Source: Panopea generosa (Eukaryota > Mollusca > Bivalvia > Adapedonta > Hiatellidae). From it: a DNA stretch of 64,000 bases. Both the position numbers and the translations under genes were made by a program. This document shows, piece after piece, positions 11,656 through 23,826 of the stretch (position 1 is the first letter of the stretch; the number at the start of each line of letters is the position of its first letter). The stretch spans positions 16,110,482-16,174,481 of the forward strand of contig CM055897.1 of the NCBI GenBank assembly GCA_029582155.1, given 5' to 3'. A model generated the notes under the pieces. That model did not search any database. It saw only the letters and a list, made by a program, of their open reading frames with translations, and was not told the origin of the DNA.

Positions 11656-13150
11656 TCTCTGACTGAGAAACCAGTGTTTATTAGGGAAAGAGCTGCCTCT
11701 GGGGGGAAGCGATACTGTGTTGTGTGTAAGCACTACGAAAATGAAGTATTAGAGAATGAATTAAAAGTGACTTTACACCGTGTTCCAGGAGGCCAATCTA
11801 AAGATGAAGTTGCAAGAAAAAAGGCATGGATAAGGGTAATGAAACTACACAGGCCAAATCTACCACTAACAGATATCATGCGAGTATGCAATCTTCACTT
11901 TGAAAATCAGATGTGTATACGAGGCATATCAGTGCCAAAATACTTCAATTTGAACAAAAAAAATGACAAGCCACTGAAGATTCGTCGTCCTCTGGCGGTA
12001 AAGTACAACAATGTGCCAGAGCCCGAGATATATACAGCTGTACGTCTAAGCTTGAATTCAGATAATGAACTTAATTCTCCAGAACTGAATGTCATCGACC
12101 AGCCTGAAATGTATATAGACTGTATTGAAAGTAGTGCAACCATTGAAATCAGCAGCTCACCCCTAAACCCGCAATGTATCATTGAAGATCGCACAAGTTC
12201 AAACATTGAGTTAGGTGACCATGTATATCATCTTCCCAAGCAATTTGCTAAAACCTCAGATGCTGGATCACAAACATCAAATGTAACAATGATACCGGAG
12301 GACATTGAAAATAATGATGGAAAAACACGTTTCAATACTGGCTTTCCAACTTACTTGACTTTTCTTCTATTTTTTCAAACTTTATTGAAACATGGTGCTG
12401 ACAAATTGACGTACTGGGAGGGCCAAAAGAGATCCCTAGGTGATAGGAATTACAACAACGAAAATGTTGGCAAACCAGGGAGAAGACGCAAACTTCGTCC
12501 TATTGATGAACTTTATATGGTTTGTCTACGTCTGCGACTGGGCCTACTCCAAGAACACCTTAAAGATGTCTTTGATGTTTCTGTCATGACTGTGTCGCGA
12601 GTCATGAACACGTGGATCAATTTCATGTTTGGTCATATGTAGGCCCTGATTCCTTGGCCAACAAAGGATCAGATCATGGCAAATCTGCCAAAATGTTTTA
12701 CTGACATGCCAGAAGTGAGGATTGTTGTAGATGCAACTGATTTTTTTTTGTAAAAGGCCAAGCTCTCTAGTAGCACAAAATCAAACCTTGAGTGAATATA
12801 AACACCATAATACATTTAAGGTTTTAGTTGGAGTAGCACAAAATGGATTCCAAAACTTGAGCCCGGTGACATCATTTTGGCTGATAAGGGATTTACTGTT
12901 GCTGATTTGTTGCCATCAAATATAGGTTTGAATATGTCACCATTTGTATGGAAGTCTTGACAGATGACAAAAAAATCAGTTTTTCAAAACACAGACAATA
13001 GCTTCTTCGAGAATAGTTGTAGAGATGAAAATGGAACAGATGAAAAATGTTCGTGTCCTGCAAAAAGTTCTTCCATTGTCTGAAGCTCATTTAGCTGAAC
13101 AGATAATTGTTATATGCACTGCTATGACAAATTTGTATGAACCATTGTTT
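11656..13150 (+). pseudogene. THAP-domain DDE transposase of the ISL2EU element (decayed)
   Basis: The first open stretch encodes an N-terminal THAP zinc finger (C15-x2-C18, W52, C72-x2-H75, then VPKYF). A variable linker and a C-terminal helix-turn-helix of the HTH_Tnp_4 type (about residues 275-318) follow. A TAG at 12,640 interrupts the frame. Coding similarity resumes at once with a DDE_Tnp_4 start containing VVDATDF (first Asp), then a T-run frameshift near 12,745 leads into KHHNTFKVLVGVA. About 25-30 residues then appear deleted before LADKGF (second Asp, near 12,880), and a final VEMKMEQ segment near 13,020 probably holds the catalytic Glu. No in-frame ATG precedes the THAP domain; the frame opens after a TGA at 11,653. 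It would bind the element ends and cut and join DNA; here it is inactive. Confidence 0.88.
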
Positions 13151-13270
13151 ACCAAATGTGTAGAAAGATATGCAATACAGAACAACAAATACCAAATGTG
13201 TAGAAAGATATGCAGTACAGAACAACAATTACCAAATGTGTGGAAATATATGCAATACAGAATAACAGTA
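13151..13270. repeat. 40-bp tandem repeat, three copies
   Basis: Three consecutive 40-bp units start ACCAAATGTGTAGAAAGATA. They lie right after the last recognisable transposase codons, and the unit sequence derives from that point, so this is a local expansion in the dead gene. Confidence 0.9.
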
Positions 13271-13759
13271 TTTCACTGTTCTCTAGGGCATAATTATATC
13301 CATTAAAATTAAATGGCCAATTTATATTCTTGAAAGTTTTGTGTCGATTAATAGACCCTTTAATGAAAAAAAATCCTCATCACATGTATGCTCGATAAGC
13401 TTAATAATCATTTAACAGAAGTGTTGGATTGCATGCTATGCAGTTTGACGGTGTATTGCAACATGGGCCAACACCCCAAGGACACTGTTGGAATACTGTT
13501 TGCTACTGTTGTGACATGCTTGTTTTTAGGTGAATTAGTCGACGAAAATTATGTGACATCGACACCCACGGGCAATATAATATTATAGCAGCACTGTTCT
13601 TAGAAAAACAGCTTTAGGTTTAAAATGACAATATTAAAACCATGATTTATGTTTCTGTAACTTAAATGTTATGGAATTTAAAATCCTATTATATATGTTT
13701 TTAACAATATTGTTGCTTTTTCTTCTTTTTAATATGTTTTTAACGCAATTTTTTGAAAC
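13271..13759. other. Transposon interior without recognisable gene
   Basis: AT-rich sequence follows the transposase relic. It includes a short open frame (13,388-13,588) with no features I recognise. It is probably 3' untranslated or spacer DNA of the element. Confidence 0.5.
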
Positions 13760-13945
13760 ACATAACAGGTTATATATTGCATATCCAGTTTGTGGAGGAA
13801 GTTAAAACCTCAGATCGAATCTTAGTAGAACCATCGTTCTTCCACAAGTATCTGGCAATTTATTCACATATAGTTTTTGGACTGAGCTAGACTCAATCCA
13901 GCGAACTTGGTGGTGAGAGCCGTTTACTTGATTGCCCTGAGGCTA
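13760..13945 (-). repeat. SINE-D copy inside the transposon
   Basis: It shows the family block GGTTATATATTGCATATCC, then the GTAGAACCATCGTTCTTCC and tRNA-like remains (CTAGACTCAATCC), on the minus strand. It is diverged and nested in the ISL2EU element. Confidence 0.7.
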
Positions 13946-14779
13946 TTTCTAACACTGTTACACTCATGCTATTTCTAATGATTATCAATGATATGAGGCT
14001 TTGATATCGCATGGATCGACTTTTATTGTTCAACTTCTTACAATATTAACAAAGAAAACAACAACTGAGTCAGCGAATTTACTTTTTGTATTACCAACAT
14101 TTTGCAAACATCAAACTGAATTTACACAACATAAACCATTTGGATTTATAATATCCAATCAAAATATAAAAATATAGCATTTCAACATTCAAGGGTAAAC
14201 AACTACAACAAAGACCCTGGAAAATTACGTTTTTTTACCCATCTAGCTTCTGTTTCTCCAACATACTTAAATCCGACTTAAAAACTTGAATCTAAACAAG
14301 TAGCCAAGATATCCATATTTACGACTTGTTTGTGATAAACTGCATATCGTTTCATTGATATTAATTATACAATATATAAATAACCAGACAAAATTGAGTT
14401 TAATTATGAAGTATTTACATATGTTGGTAAAACAGAAGCCATATATCTTTAATGTGGCTTTATGGTAACACTACAGCATTCAATATTAAAAGAAACACTC
14501 CACAATTTAAAACTGAGCTTACTTATGTGTTAACCTACCAAATCAGTTTTTAGTGCATATATAAATAAACTTGTAGATACATTAATTTCCATGTTTTACT
14601 ACCGGCATATGATGTGGCTATTTAACACAAAATCCTAAAAATTACAAATTGTTAAACTTTTCAGGATTTTTTTATTATACCAGTAAGAACTTCTGAACAA
14701 AATTTAGGATGATCCGCATAATAGTATGGTAATGTATTTTAACTTTATTTTTGCACTTTGTAGACACTGTTTTAGGTTG

Positions 14780-15003
14780 GTTGGTTGAATATTTAGCGTC
14801 ATTTTTATGCCATCTAGGGCTAACAGACGATCAGTTAACCTTACCACTGTTTCCTGGGATTACCCAGTACTCGAGCACATCCCATCTCCGCAAGTAACTG
14901 ATAACTTTCCCACTTGAATCAGTGGTGAGAGACGAATGATAAGTGGACACAATGTCGTATATCAGTCATCACGGAGACTGTTGCTGGGCAGGGGATTCGG
15001 ACA
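14780..15003 (-). repeat. SINE-A copy inside the transposon
   Basis: The minus-strand copy runs from the tail (TTAGCGTCATTTTTATGCC, then GGGCTAACAGACGA) toward the tRNA-like head. The head is truncated after GCAGGGGATTCGG. It is closely related to 37,727-37,975. Confidence 0.8.
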
Positions 15004-15615
15004 CTGTTTTAAGATATAATGTTATTATAAAGTTGAAATCTATCAAAATTGCTTTGTGTGCTTTTAAAATCCTATAAAAAAAATTAAACTTATATTGGAT
15101 AAATAAGAATTATGTGCTATTTTTCACTGTATCAAGGGCATGTAACTCAAACTGCATCTACAACTGTCAAAATCTCTGCTGGTTTTCAAATTTGTCTAAG
15201 AGATGATGTTATGTATCATAGCCAAGTTCAAATTCCAATTGTTATTTTTCACAATTCAACAGAACACAGTTCCAACGTACACTATATGACACCATACTTG
15301 TATCTAATTTTAACACGCTATACTTTTATCTCCGTGTACCACACCGTAATTTTATGTACATGTGCAACACTGTACTTGTAACAGCAATAGTTTAAGACTT
15401 TATGAGCATTTAGCTTTTTAAATTTCATATTTATCTTAAATACAGTCAAATGCAGGTAACAACTGTTTTGAGCATGTTAAAGAACAATATGAGCCTGTAT
15501 GCAGCCTGGATTGTTCTTGAGGTTTCTGTTATTAACACCTCTGAGGCTTATTTATTTAATATATATAGGTCTAGGTACTTATTGACCTCTAATATTTATT
15601 GTTTCATACTGTCAT
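15004..15615. other. Spacer / probable 3' region of the YqaJ gene
   Basis: AT-rich sequence lies between the SINE and the YqaJ stop codon. The plus-strand open frames here show no domain and no splice context. Confidence 0.5.
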
Positions 15616-17330
15616 CTACTCAAGTAATGGTACCCCTCGTGTTACTAGATCTGTAAAATGTTCTGCAACCAAGAATGAGTTGTAGCAAAATTTCAACTTG
15701 AACATCATATTCTGCTGCCAGAATTCTTCACTGAACTCAACTCGCTGGACACTGATGCCCTTTTTGGTCCAAATAACAAAGTCGCACCAGTCTAAACCTA
15801 GCACTTTCATCTGCCCCATAATTTGATACATGTAGTTGTGATTTTCAACTAGTTCCAATTCATCACCTTGACTATGTTTGCTACAGAATTTTTTCAAATT
15901 GGCACACTCAATTGGATATAAATTTCTGCCAACAAATGGGCACTTAATTTCAAGAGCTCCCACACCGCACTTGTCACATTTCACAATTCCATCGACACTA
16001 GCTCCAAGGAACGGGAATTGTTTTGAAAGAACAAGACCTGTGGTTTCCACTGTCACATTTCCGCATGTTCGCAAATGCCTTGCCGCATACTCACGTATAG
16101 CTTGACTCTCTTTCTTTCTGCCATACTTCATTCCTTTAGTGTCTACATGCGCACTGTAACCTCTTAATTTAAGCAATAAATTATCCGGCTCTGTTTCAGT
16201 CTTTTTCTTGCAAATATTTCCAAAGTTTGAGGCAGTCAATACGTTCGATCGCATCTCCTTCCATTTTGGATTTGAACTTAGTCCCCTTGTTGATTCCTCA
16301 GCCTCAATCTTATTTTCACTCAATGTAATACTTGAAGTGAAGTTTTGAAATTCGGATTGGCAAACACTGGAGTTGATATTTACACTGTCACTGTACATAA
16401 ATGTGGGCTTGTACTTGGATGCTATGTGTAACAAGTCTATTATGTTCGGATTTAAAGTTCTGTATAAAACACAGGTTGGATTTACTTTTCCAAGACCTTT
16501 CATTATGTCCTTCAGAAATACATCTGAGTCCTTACAAGGTCCGGCTTGATAGGCATCGGGATATGGTTTTATAGGCAGTTCCTTGTCCTGATCTCTAGAT
16601 GGATTTAGGAACTGTATATCTTTCAGACACTCTGGTTCTAATCGCTTTGTGGACTGTGGTTTAAGTCACTCACAGCCTATGGATGTGCAAGCACTTTTGA
16701 TGTTCGCCAGAGTCAAAAGAAGTCCTCTGACATGACTGCACAAGCCATTTACTCCAGGTTTACAGTTGCAGCTACCACCATCAACACTACCTGTTTTCTT
16801 GATGATAATTACGTGAAGACTATAATAGCGTGCAAGCTTTCCATCAGATACATGTACAACATCCTTCATGCTTAGATTGCACTTTGCGCGAACATAACAA
16901 TACTGGCTGTCTTCAAGACTGTTGAGTTCAATATTATGAATATACCGTTCATAACAGAATTTCTTAGCCTTTTTAAGCTGTCTATGGCATGCTTGAGATT
17001 TTCCTGTCAGTGGATTTTTGTTGTAGATGAAGTAGTTTTCTACATCTTCATTTCTAGTTGGTGGGCATGTGCTTGTGGATATTGACTCCCATCCATCTTT
17101 CACCGATTTAATAGGTGGAACACTACTATCTGTGTTGTCACAAGAATCATCACTGTCAACATCTGAATCACTGTCTGAGTTGTCAAAACGAAGAGATCTT
17201 ATAATTCTGTGTATGAGAACTTGTTTGTTTCCCGACCGCCTTTTCTTATGATGGACAAGCCATGAACAAGATCTTTCTTCTTCCAAGAATTTAGAGTGTC
17301 TTCGTCTATGTTGTCAACCAAACTGCTCAT
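15616..17330 (-). pseudogene. SWIM zinc-finger / YqaJ-type nuclease of the ISL2EU element
   Basis: Read on the minus strand, ATG at 17,330 opens an N-terminal SAP-like segment (SWKKKDLVHGL). A frameshift near 17,255-17,275 separates it from the long frame continuing RSGNKQVLIHRI. Downstream are an acidic linker, a SWIM finger (CNC then CSHVRG, about 16,700-16,760) and a C-terminal YqaJ viral-recombinase nuclease domain. The latter has GASVDG, LEIKCPF and QIMGQM, matching the D...ExK...Q arrangement of the lambda-exonuclease-like PD-(D/E)xK fold. A single in-frame TGA (16,666-16,668) splits it; the frame on both sides is the same and the neighbouring codons (CE-stop-LKPQ) suggest a lost Trp. 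A pyrimidine tract ending GCAG just before the ATG could be a 3' splice site for a non-coding first exon. It runs convergently to the transposase and presumably processes DNA ends for the element. One stop and one shift are far less damage than the transposase shows. Confidence 0.9.
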
Positions 17331-17339
17331 TCTGCAAAA

Positions 17340-17884
17340 AAAAAGTTTTATTTTGAATACAAACAAGTTTATGTAAACGATTATTCATTAAAAAGTTTCA
17401 GGCATGCTATACTTTCTTAAATACAGTGATACACTTAGACAATTACCAAGTGTTCATAGCACATTAAGATAGTCAGCTTCATCATATGGAGTTTTGGGAG
17501 CAAAGTATTTTCAGACACAGTTTCAGGCACGCTATACTTTCTTAAATACAGTGATATACTCAGACATTTACGGTTTATATTATAAATCTCAGACGACACA
17601 GTGAAGTATTCATTTGAAAAAACTAATAGAACAAAAAAAATAAATATGTGGTCAAATACAGAGAAACCCCTCAACAAGGACATAATTATGAAATCAGGCA
17701 ATATCCTACTCACAATGCGGGTTAAATTACTTTATGAGGTCTTACTGGACATGCCCCAGGAATCAATACCTTAACCCTTAAGTCATGAATCTGACATCTT
17801 AACTTGCAATCTTTACAGAGCAAGCAGGATTGTAACATGTGACCAGTGTAGATGCAGATCAAAAACAGTCTGCTTTACCAATGC
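17340..17884. other. Element interior with a short direct repeat
   Basis: There is no gene. A segment GCTATACTTTCTTAAATACAG plus neighbouring bases occurs twice, at about 17,406 and 17,530, separated by roughly 124 bp. This is probably the promoter side or 5' region of the YqaJ gene. Confidence 0.5.
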
Positions 17885-18095
17885 AGTATGTGGAGCACGT
17901 GGTCCAGTGTTAGAGCATCGAAACCAGGATCGGAGGGTTGTGGGTTCGATCCTCTGCCATGGCTATGTGTAGTGTCCTTGAGCAAGACACTTTATCCGCA
18001 TATGCTTAGTAATGATTCTGCACAGGAAAACTTTTAGCGTGATTTGTTGTAATAACTTGTTGCACAATCGAAGTAAAATAAATAAGTTTAAAATA
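17885..18095 (+). repeat. SINE-B copy inside the transposon
   Basis: A full-length tRNA-derived SINE: GCACGTGGTCCAGTG in the head, GGGTTCGATCCTCTGCCA as the B box, then GAGCAAGACACTTTATCC and the tail AAATAAATAAGTTT-like. It inserted after the transposon did. Confidence 0.85.
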
Positions 18096-18099
18096 ATTA

Positions 18100-19240
18100 A
18101 ACAGTATTATCAGGGTTTGCTACTCAGTGCCAGTCAATAATTTTCTAAAACACCCCTATAAATCAAGAATGGAAGTTAAGGAAAAAATGGTCCAATACAT
18201 AATACATAAATGGGTTTGGAGACAATATTAACATAATATAAAAAGTTATCTTATTATTTAGCTTAATCTTTTGTATTTGATTTTTTTATTGCTTTCTTTC
18301 TCCTATTAAGGTTGTGGCTGCACAATAACAAATGACTGAATTAGTTCTACTTCATGCCCTTTCTTTTGTATATTAAGATGAAGCCATGTTGAGTGGTATT
18401 TTTTTTACAAACCACTATGTTGATTATATTGTGTATTCTATCTGCCCTGCAAGGACCCCATGCAATATCATTTTAAATACCCACTCCAATAGTTCCCTGG
18501 ACAAATATGATTTTCTCACCTTTTTGAGAGTGTCATAATTATGGAATATATGTCTATAGGCTATATATATAGTTCAAATTGTAAGTTTCTGGCATCATGC
18601 TGAGATCTCCTAATTAATCTCCCCCGACACCAAATGCACACCATGTGGTAATGTGAAATACCCTGCCACTTGTGTTTTCATACTGCACTCCCAAACGTTT
18701 TATGACCAGAAGATTTATGAAAGGATGTATGTAACAATACATCATTATTATGGTTAATTTTAAATTTTATAATTTTCAGTTATTTAAGGGCTCTATTAAA
18801 CATTCATAAAGTACAAAATCTCAATTTTGGGGTTTCCTAAACTAGTATGATTGTGTATTTATATATAAGAAATTTAAAAAAAAATCTCTTCCATCAGTTT
18901 GTACCCAGTATTTAATATATATAATCTTATTTTATTACACAATATGTGTGAACTTTCACAACAAGTTCACAAGAAAAGTATAAAATAAGGTCAATATTTA
19001 TTTTATTTTCATTTTATATCAATTATTCATGTCTAAGAAGAACTATGCTAACAGCCTAACATAAAATAATTTATACAGTTATTAAAAAAGTGAAATTGGT
19101 GGTATAGTATATTTTTGTGAGTTACCAACTACATTTAGGTAAGTATGGTTATACTGATAAGTTAACTTAATAATGTTTGAAATTTGAAATTTAGTTTAAC
19201 TTTTATTTTGTTATTTAAATCATTTACATGTTGTTGTTTT
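18100..19240. other. AT-rich interior of the transposon
   Basis: I see no gene, RNA or clear repeat here. It is probably old element spacer or unrecognised insertions. Confidence 0.5.
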
Positions 19241-19244
19241 TTAA

Positions 19245-19443
19245 CCCTTTACTTCATATAGACGCCTTTAGACACCTCTAATATAGTAAAGGCATTTGAA
19301 AACAGTGTAGAAATCAGAACAGGTCCCACACTGTTTTCTGCTCTATCAGAATAAATAGGTAAAATGTATCTTTTCATGGAAATGGACTTAAGTATGGCTT
19401 TGAGTTTGGAGAAGTCCACTTGAAATGCATATGGAGTAAAGGG
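19245..19443. mobile_element. piggyBac-like MITE, copy 1
   Basis: TTAA lies on both sides of a 199-bp non-coding element with mirrored ends: CCCTTTACTTCATAT at the left and ATATGGAGTAAAGGG at the right. TTAA targets with CCCTTT-like ends are typical of piggyBac-superfamily MITEs. This copy sits inside the ISL2EU element. Confidence 0.85.
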
Positions 19444-19449
19444 TTAAAA

Positions 19450-20320
19450 ATAGGCCATTTACAGTGAAACTGAATATATAGTATTTGCTTTAAAAAAATA
19501 CAAAAGTACTTAGCCCTTAGCCAAGGCAGTTGTTATTTATCCCCCACTCTACCCTCCCCTCTTTGATGTAATTTATAAATTCAATGTAATTTAAAGCTGT
19601 AAATAAAACATGCATTCAAGTTCATCAGTAGAACAGAATTTTTTATATAAAAAAATGGCGATAACGGCCCCTAGCCTAGGCAGTTCCTATATTATCCCCT
19701 ACCTCCCCAATGTATAATAAATAATTGTAAAACAAGAAATCACAGTATGAACTGAAACTTGACATAGCTACACAGGAGGCATTTTCATAATATTAATTAT
19801 TAAGATATTTTATAAAATCACATTTAAACTATGAGAAATGTCTTTGGAAGCAAACATTTAAGTAGATCTGATACATAAATGTATATGTTTTAATTAACAT
19901 TGCACAACGGTTCAGTATGGTACCATATGCATATTGCTTACTGAAATATTTAATTATTTTTAGTTTTTTGTACATTTTAATAAATTATGTTTTCTTCTTT
20001 TCATACATTAAACTTTTATTCTAACGAATTAAGTGCATAAATAAATGATTCTTTGATATTGACTCGATTTATGAACTATATGAAACACGTTTTAATATGA
20101 TGTCCGAATGTTGAGCACATCTGAATTCGTTGGATCTTAAACATATAATTGGATATATTCAATCAAACAATCAATAATCCGTTTATTCATAACAAACAGC
20201 AGTTATATACTTACTTGTTGGTCCTTTATGCGACTGTTGTTGGTAAATTTGTATATTCAATTACTTCCTTTATTTTGTTTATCAACAGATTTTTGTACTG
20301 CACTGCTGTTGTGAAAAACG
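19450..20320. other. AT-rich right interior of the transposon
   Basis: No gene is recognisable; frames are short and AT-biased. Confidence 0.45.
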
Positions 20321-20413
20321 AAACCGGAAATAGCAAAACACTACCCAAAGCGAAGGGAAGTAACTCTAATATAGATGACTAGGGGACGGAACTTTTGATA
20401 TCGGTAGTAAGCC
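20321..20413 (-). repeat. ISL2EU right terminal inverted repeat
   Basis: Read inward, this end runs GG, ACTACCGATATCAAAAGTT, TTACTTCCC, GTG and TTCCGGTT. It mirrors the left end block for block. The AT at 20,414-20,415 is the second copy of the target duplication. Confidence 0.85.
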
Positions 20414-20472
20414 ATTGTTTGAAACACCTGTTCTTGTATAATGATTACGCAGCAACTAGAATAGTACTTTAA

Positions 20473-20647
20473 CTCTTTACTTCATATAGACACCTTTGGA
20501 CACCTCTAATATAGAAGGCTTTTGAATTATTAGGTGAATTATGTTTATATTAACTGACTCGTTACAAGCAATCAGAACTCTTCCTGCACTGTTTTCAAAG
20601 GCCTTCTAAGATTGGTGAGGGAAAACGTGTACCCATGGAGTAAAGGG
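20473..20647. mobile_element. piggyBac-like MITE, copy 2 (unit 1)
   Basis: TTAA at 20,469 and 20,648 bound a 175-bp relative of the 19,245 MITE. It lies at the same place as the copy at 28,916 in unit 2, so it was present before the tandem duplication. Confidence 0.85.
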
Positions 20648-20760
20648 TTAACACCTGTTGTACTACAAATACATTTGCTATTTTCGTATGCTGGTGTGAA
20701 AATGCAAATGAACAGACTACTATTTTGTAACAAACAAGAGACCCAAATCACGCCTGCTAA

Positions 20761-23202
20761 ACTTCCGGTTCAGAGTTAGATGACGTAAAAACAGCACGTG
20801 GAAGGTAAGAAATATGTGAATTTTCATTATCGAAATTGTTTTTAAAAATTCTTAATCCATAGTTCGACCCGTTTTTGAAGCTGAAATTTATAGACGAAGT
20901 ATCATAAACAACAGAAGTACGTTTGTTTTGCAAATCGTTTTCTTCAGTTCAGACGCGAGACGATTTTGATATTTAGAGCTCTACGGCGACGGCGACGGAG
21001 GCGACATAGCGCCTGTGTTCAGAGCAGAGGTTTGGTGGTAATTGTGGAAAACGGTACGTGGACCATCTATTTGCCATATTGTTTTTTCAAGTAGATTTCT
21101 AGACAGTAAACACATGTATCGCATCACTGAAAATTACTGACTACTCTACATATTCAGAGGTGGGGCATATGTAGAAGTTGGAGAAAATTGGTCGTACAAC
21201 AAAGTGGTATCATATTTATGTGTAAGTTTGTTTACAATATGCATGCACATAACAATAAGGTAAACAGGCGGACCGACAACGCATATCTTACATATGGCGG
21301 TCTGTATACCTCATATTGGGCTTTTGGTCTAGATTACCTTAAATGCGCATGGTTGAGACTTTTAAAGACATTACATAGTTCATATCAAAATAATTCGAGA
21401 TTAAATGAACACATTGTGACGAAGTATTGTAGATAAATACCTTTGTTCACTCTTAAAACGCCAGGCATGGTGGAATAGTAAAATCGGTATGTAAAAGTTC
21501 ATTAAGTGTTCATTAATAAAAATTTAACAATTAAGAAACACAAAGGGAACGACCGCTGGGTGTTTAATCTCATTTGACATCCGATTGAATCACTTCAAAG
21601 TTGTGTCGCTCTTGATTGTTAAAACAGCCTATAAAATTTATTATTAAGTCTGTTCTTGATTATTAAGAAGTTCGTAATCACTGCCCATTTGTGAATGACA
21701 CTGCACAAAATCCGCCCTTGATTGAATTCTGAACGAGTACAAACTATAAAGCCCACCGAGCTATGCTTAGAAATGGCCTTAGCAACGGATGGCTTTCAAA
21801 CATCAATCATCTCAGCTTTCATCGTAGCTCCGCCCAGAGTTACATAAACTGTCAGTCAAAACGTTTAACACTAAGTCAGTTAGTGTTCATTAAGTAAAAG
21901 TAAAAATAGAGAAAAGGCCTGAGCTAAACATAGAACTTTAACCTTGCAATGCAATAATTAACTAAGTTCGTTATGAATGTCAAGGTCAGTGATGTAAACA
22001 TTTATAAAATGATTGTGATCAGTTAACACAATCAATACATATAACTTAAGAACAAAATAGATTAAAACGAATTAAAACCCGAGCTAAACAAAAAACGTTA
22101 ACCTAAGGTTGCTATGTACATTGATTGTATAACATGATAGGAATGTGTTTTTGAAGTTTAGTCACTATAACTTCGGTAGTTTGTTCAGAAAGAAAGAAAA
22201 TGCTGAACTAAACATAAAACTTTAACAAGTGGACGATAACAACGACAACGACGACGGCAGAGTCATGACAATAGCTATTCATGTTTTACAAAAAGACGAG
22301 CTAAAAAGGGGCTAATATCCATCGAGCGACCTCAAACTGTTCCCTGGTCGAGTGCAGACACTAGTGTGTATATTGTAGTTGTATGGATGTTTATGAGAGT
22401 CGGGGATTTATGTTAACACTGCTATATATATTCGGTGTGTGGGGGACGACAAGGGACCGAACCCACTGGGCATTCCCTCTGTTCAAGGTAGACTAACACA
22501 CATGATGTTGATATGGGCCCAATAAAATAAATAGGCCAGCTGAGTTCCGCATCGGACAGTGATTCATTATTGGGTAGCCAACGTATGACATTTTAAGTGA
22601 TGTAGGCCTATTTTATTTAAGCTAAAAACTCCATCAACATTATTTTCAAACCGACAAAACGTTTTTTGTTAGTTTATTGATTTGTTTTTTACGAGTATGT
22701 TGTGATATTCAAACTTTTAAGCAGGATGGAAACAATGCTCAATACATTTTGACCGTGCAGTTGTGCACAACTCGACATAAGTATTTTGTTCTTATTTTCA
22801 TAGAACGTGTTCTGTACCATTTCCCCGCTCTCTGTACCAATCACATTTTGGCATATTTCGTTTTACCATGTTCTTTATCTTCGGAGTATTTAGACTTATG
22901 AAACGATTTTATGTTATATGTAAACATACAAGTAAATATAATGATTGAACTCGGGATTAAATCAACGATAGTGGCCGCTTTGAAAGGCGAGGTAGAGCTC
23001 TATATGTCAAAATCGCCTACCGTCTGTACAGAAGAAAACGACTTTATAAGAAACCGTACTAGACTTATTCTACAAGATTAAGCTTCAAAAACGGGTCCAA
23101 CTATGGATTTTGATTTTTTAAAAACAATTTTTATAATGGAAAATCACACATTTCTTACCTCACATGTGTTGTTTTTACGTCATCTAACTCTGGACCGGAA
23201 GT
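20761..23202. mobile_element. Element with ~240-bp terminal inverted repeats (unclassified)
   Basis: The left arm (20,761-21,005) and the inverted right arm (about 22,968-23,202) share ACTTCCGGT, AGAGTTAGATGACGTAAAAAC, CCATAGTT, ACCCGTTTTTGAAGCT, CGTTTTCTTC and AGAGCTCTAC in order, with moderate divergence. The interior has no transposase-like frame. A degenerate GACGACGGCAGAGTCATGAC..GAGCTAAAAAG segment near 22,250 resembles the end of a common bivalve repeat. No target duplication could be identified. A corresponding arm pair is absent in unit 2. Confidence 0.7.
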
Positions 23203-23826
23203 TGCACATATGGTACAGCCGTCTGATAGGTCTCACAAAAGCATTGAATTAAAAAAAAAACTGGTCAATGTATGCTTTTTTCCCCTTTATAATTGCCTTT
23301 CTTGAACCAGTGAAGAATTTGAGCCCAGACACATGCTGCAGAATTTGATATTTCACTCTGTTTTGGATATAAATATTACAACGGAGCCCTATGGGAAATG
23401 TAATAGTGTTGTGAGACGTGAATAGTTAACTTAATGTCAACATTAAATTTTTCTCGATAATTATGAAATTCAGCGGGACTGCTTTTGGAAATAAATTGAA
23501 CCATGTGTTCTAAATTACTACACAATTTGAAGAGTAACTAGGATCCAGGTGTATAAGCGCAGTAAACAATACGATAAAACTTAAAAATCATATTTTTAGC
23601 TCCGCCAAGCCGCAAGTGTTTTTCATTAGGAAACGAAATGCAGTTAATCTGTATGGTTCATTTAGGCCGATTGCACTGGGAATGTAAATACTATCTATTA
23701 ATAAAATGGTTTCAAATACTTGTTCTAAATAATAACACAATATCTGGAATAGCAATAGTCTTTACAATCGGACAAGTGTAACACCCAAATTCACGTCTTG
23801 TTTGAAGGTAGTAGCGTATCATTGTC

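Larger units (their letters stand above)
11187..20413. mobile_element. ISL2EU-type DNA transposon, full length (9,227 bp)
   Basis: Both ends are fixed by the uninterrupted copy of the site in unit 2. The left flank ends AACAAT, the element begins GGTGGACTATCGATATC and ends GATATCGGTAGTAAGCC, and the right flank begins ATTGTTT. The empty site reads AACAATTGTTT, so AT was duplicated. Imperfect inverted ends extend about 90 bp. Inside are a plus-strand THAP/HTH/DDE transposase relic and a minus-strand SWIM-YqaJ nuclease gene, convergent. In my recollection of the ISL2EU/IS4EU superfamily, this gene pair and a 2-bp target duplication are its hallmarks. At least four younger insertions (two SINE types in minus orientation, a SINE-B and a piggyBac-like MITE) inflate its length. 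The transposase is dead, so the copy cannot move itself. Confidence 0.9.
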
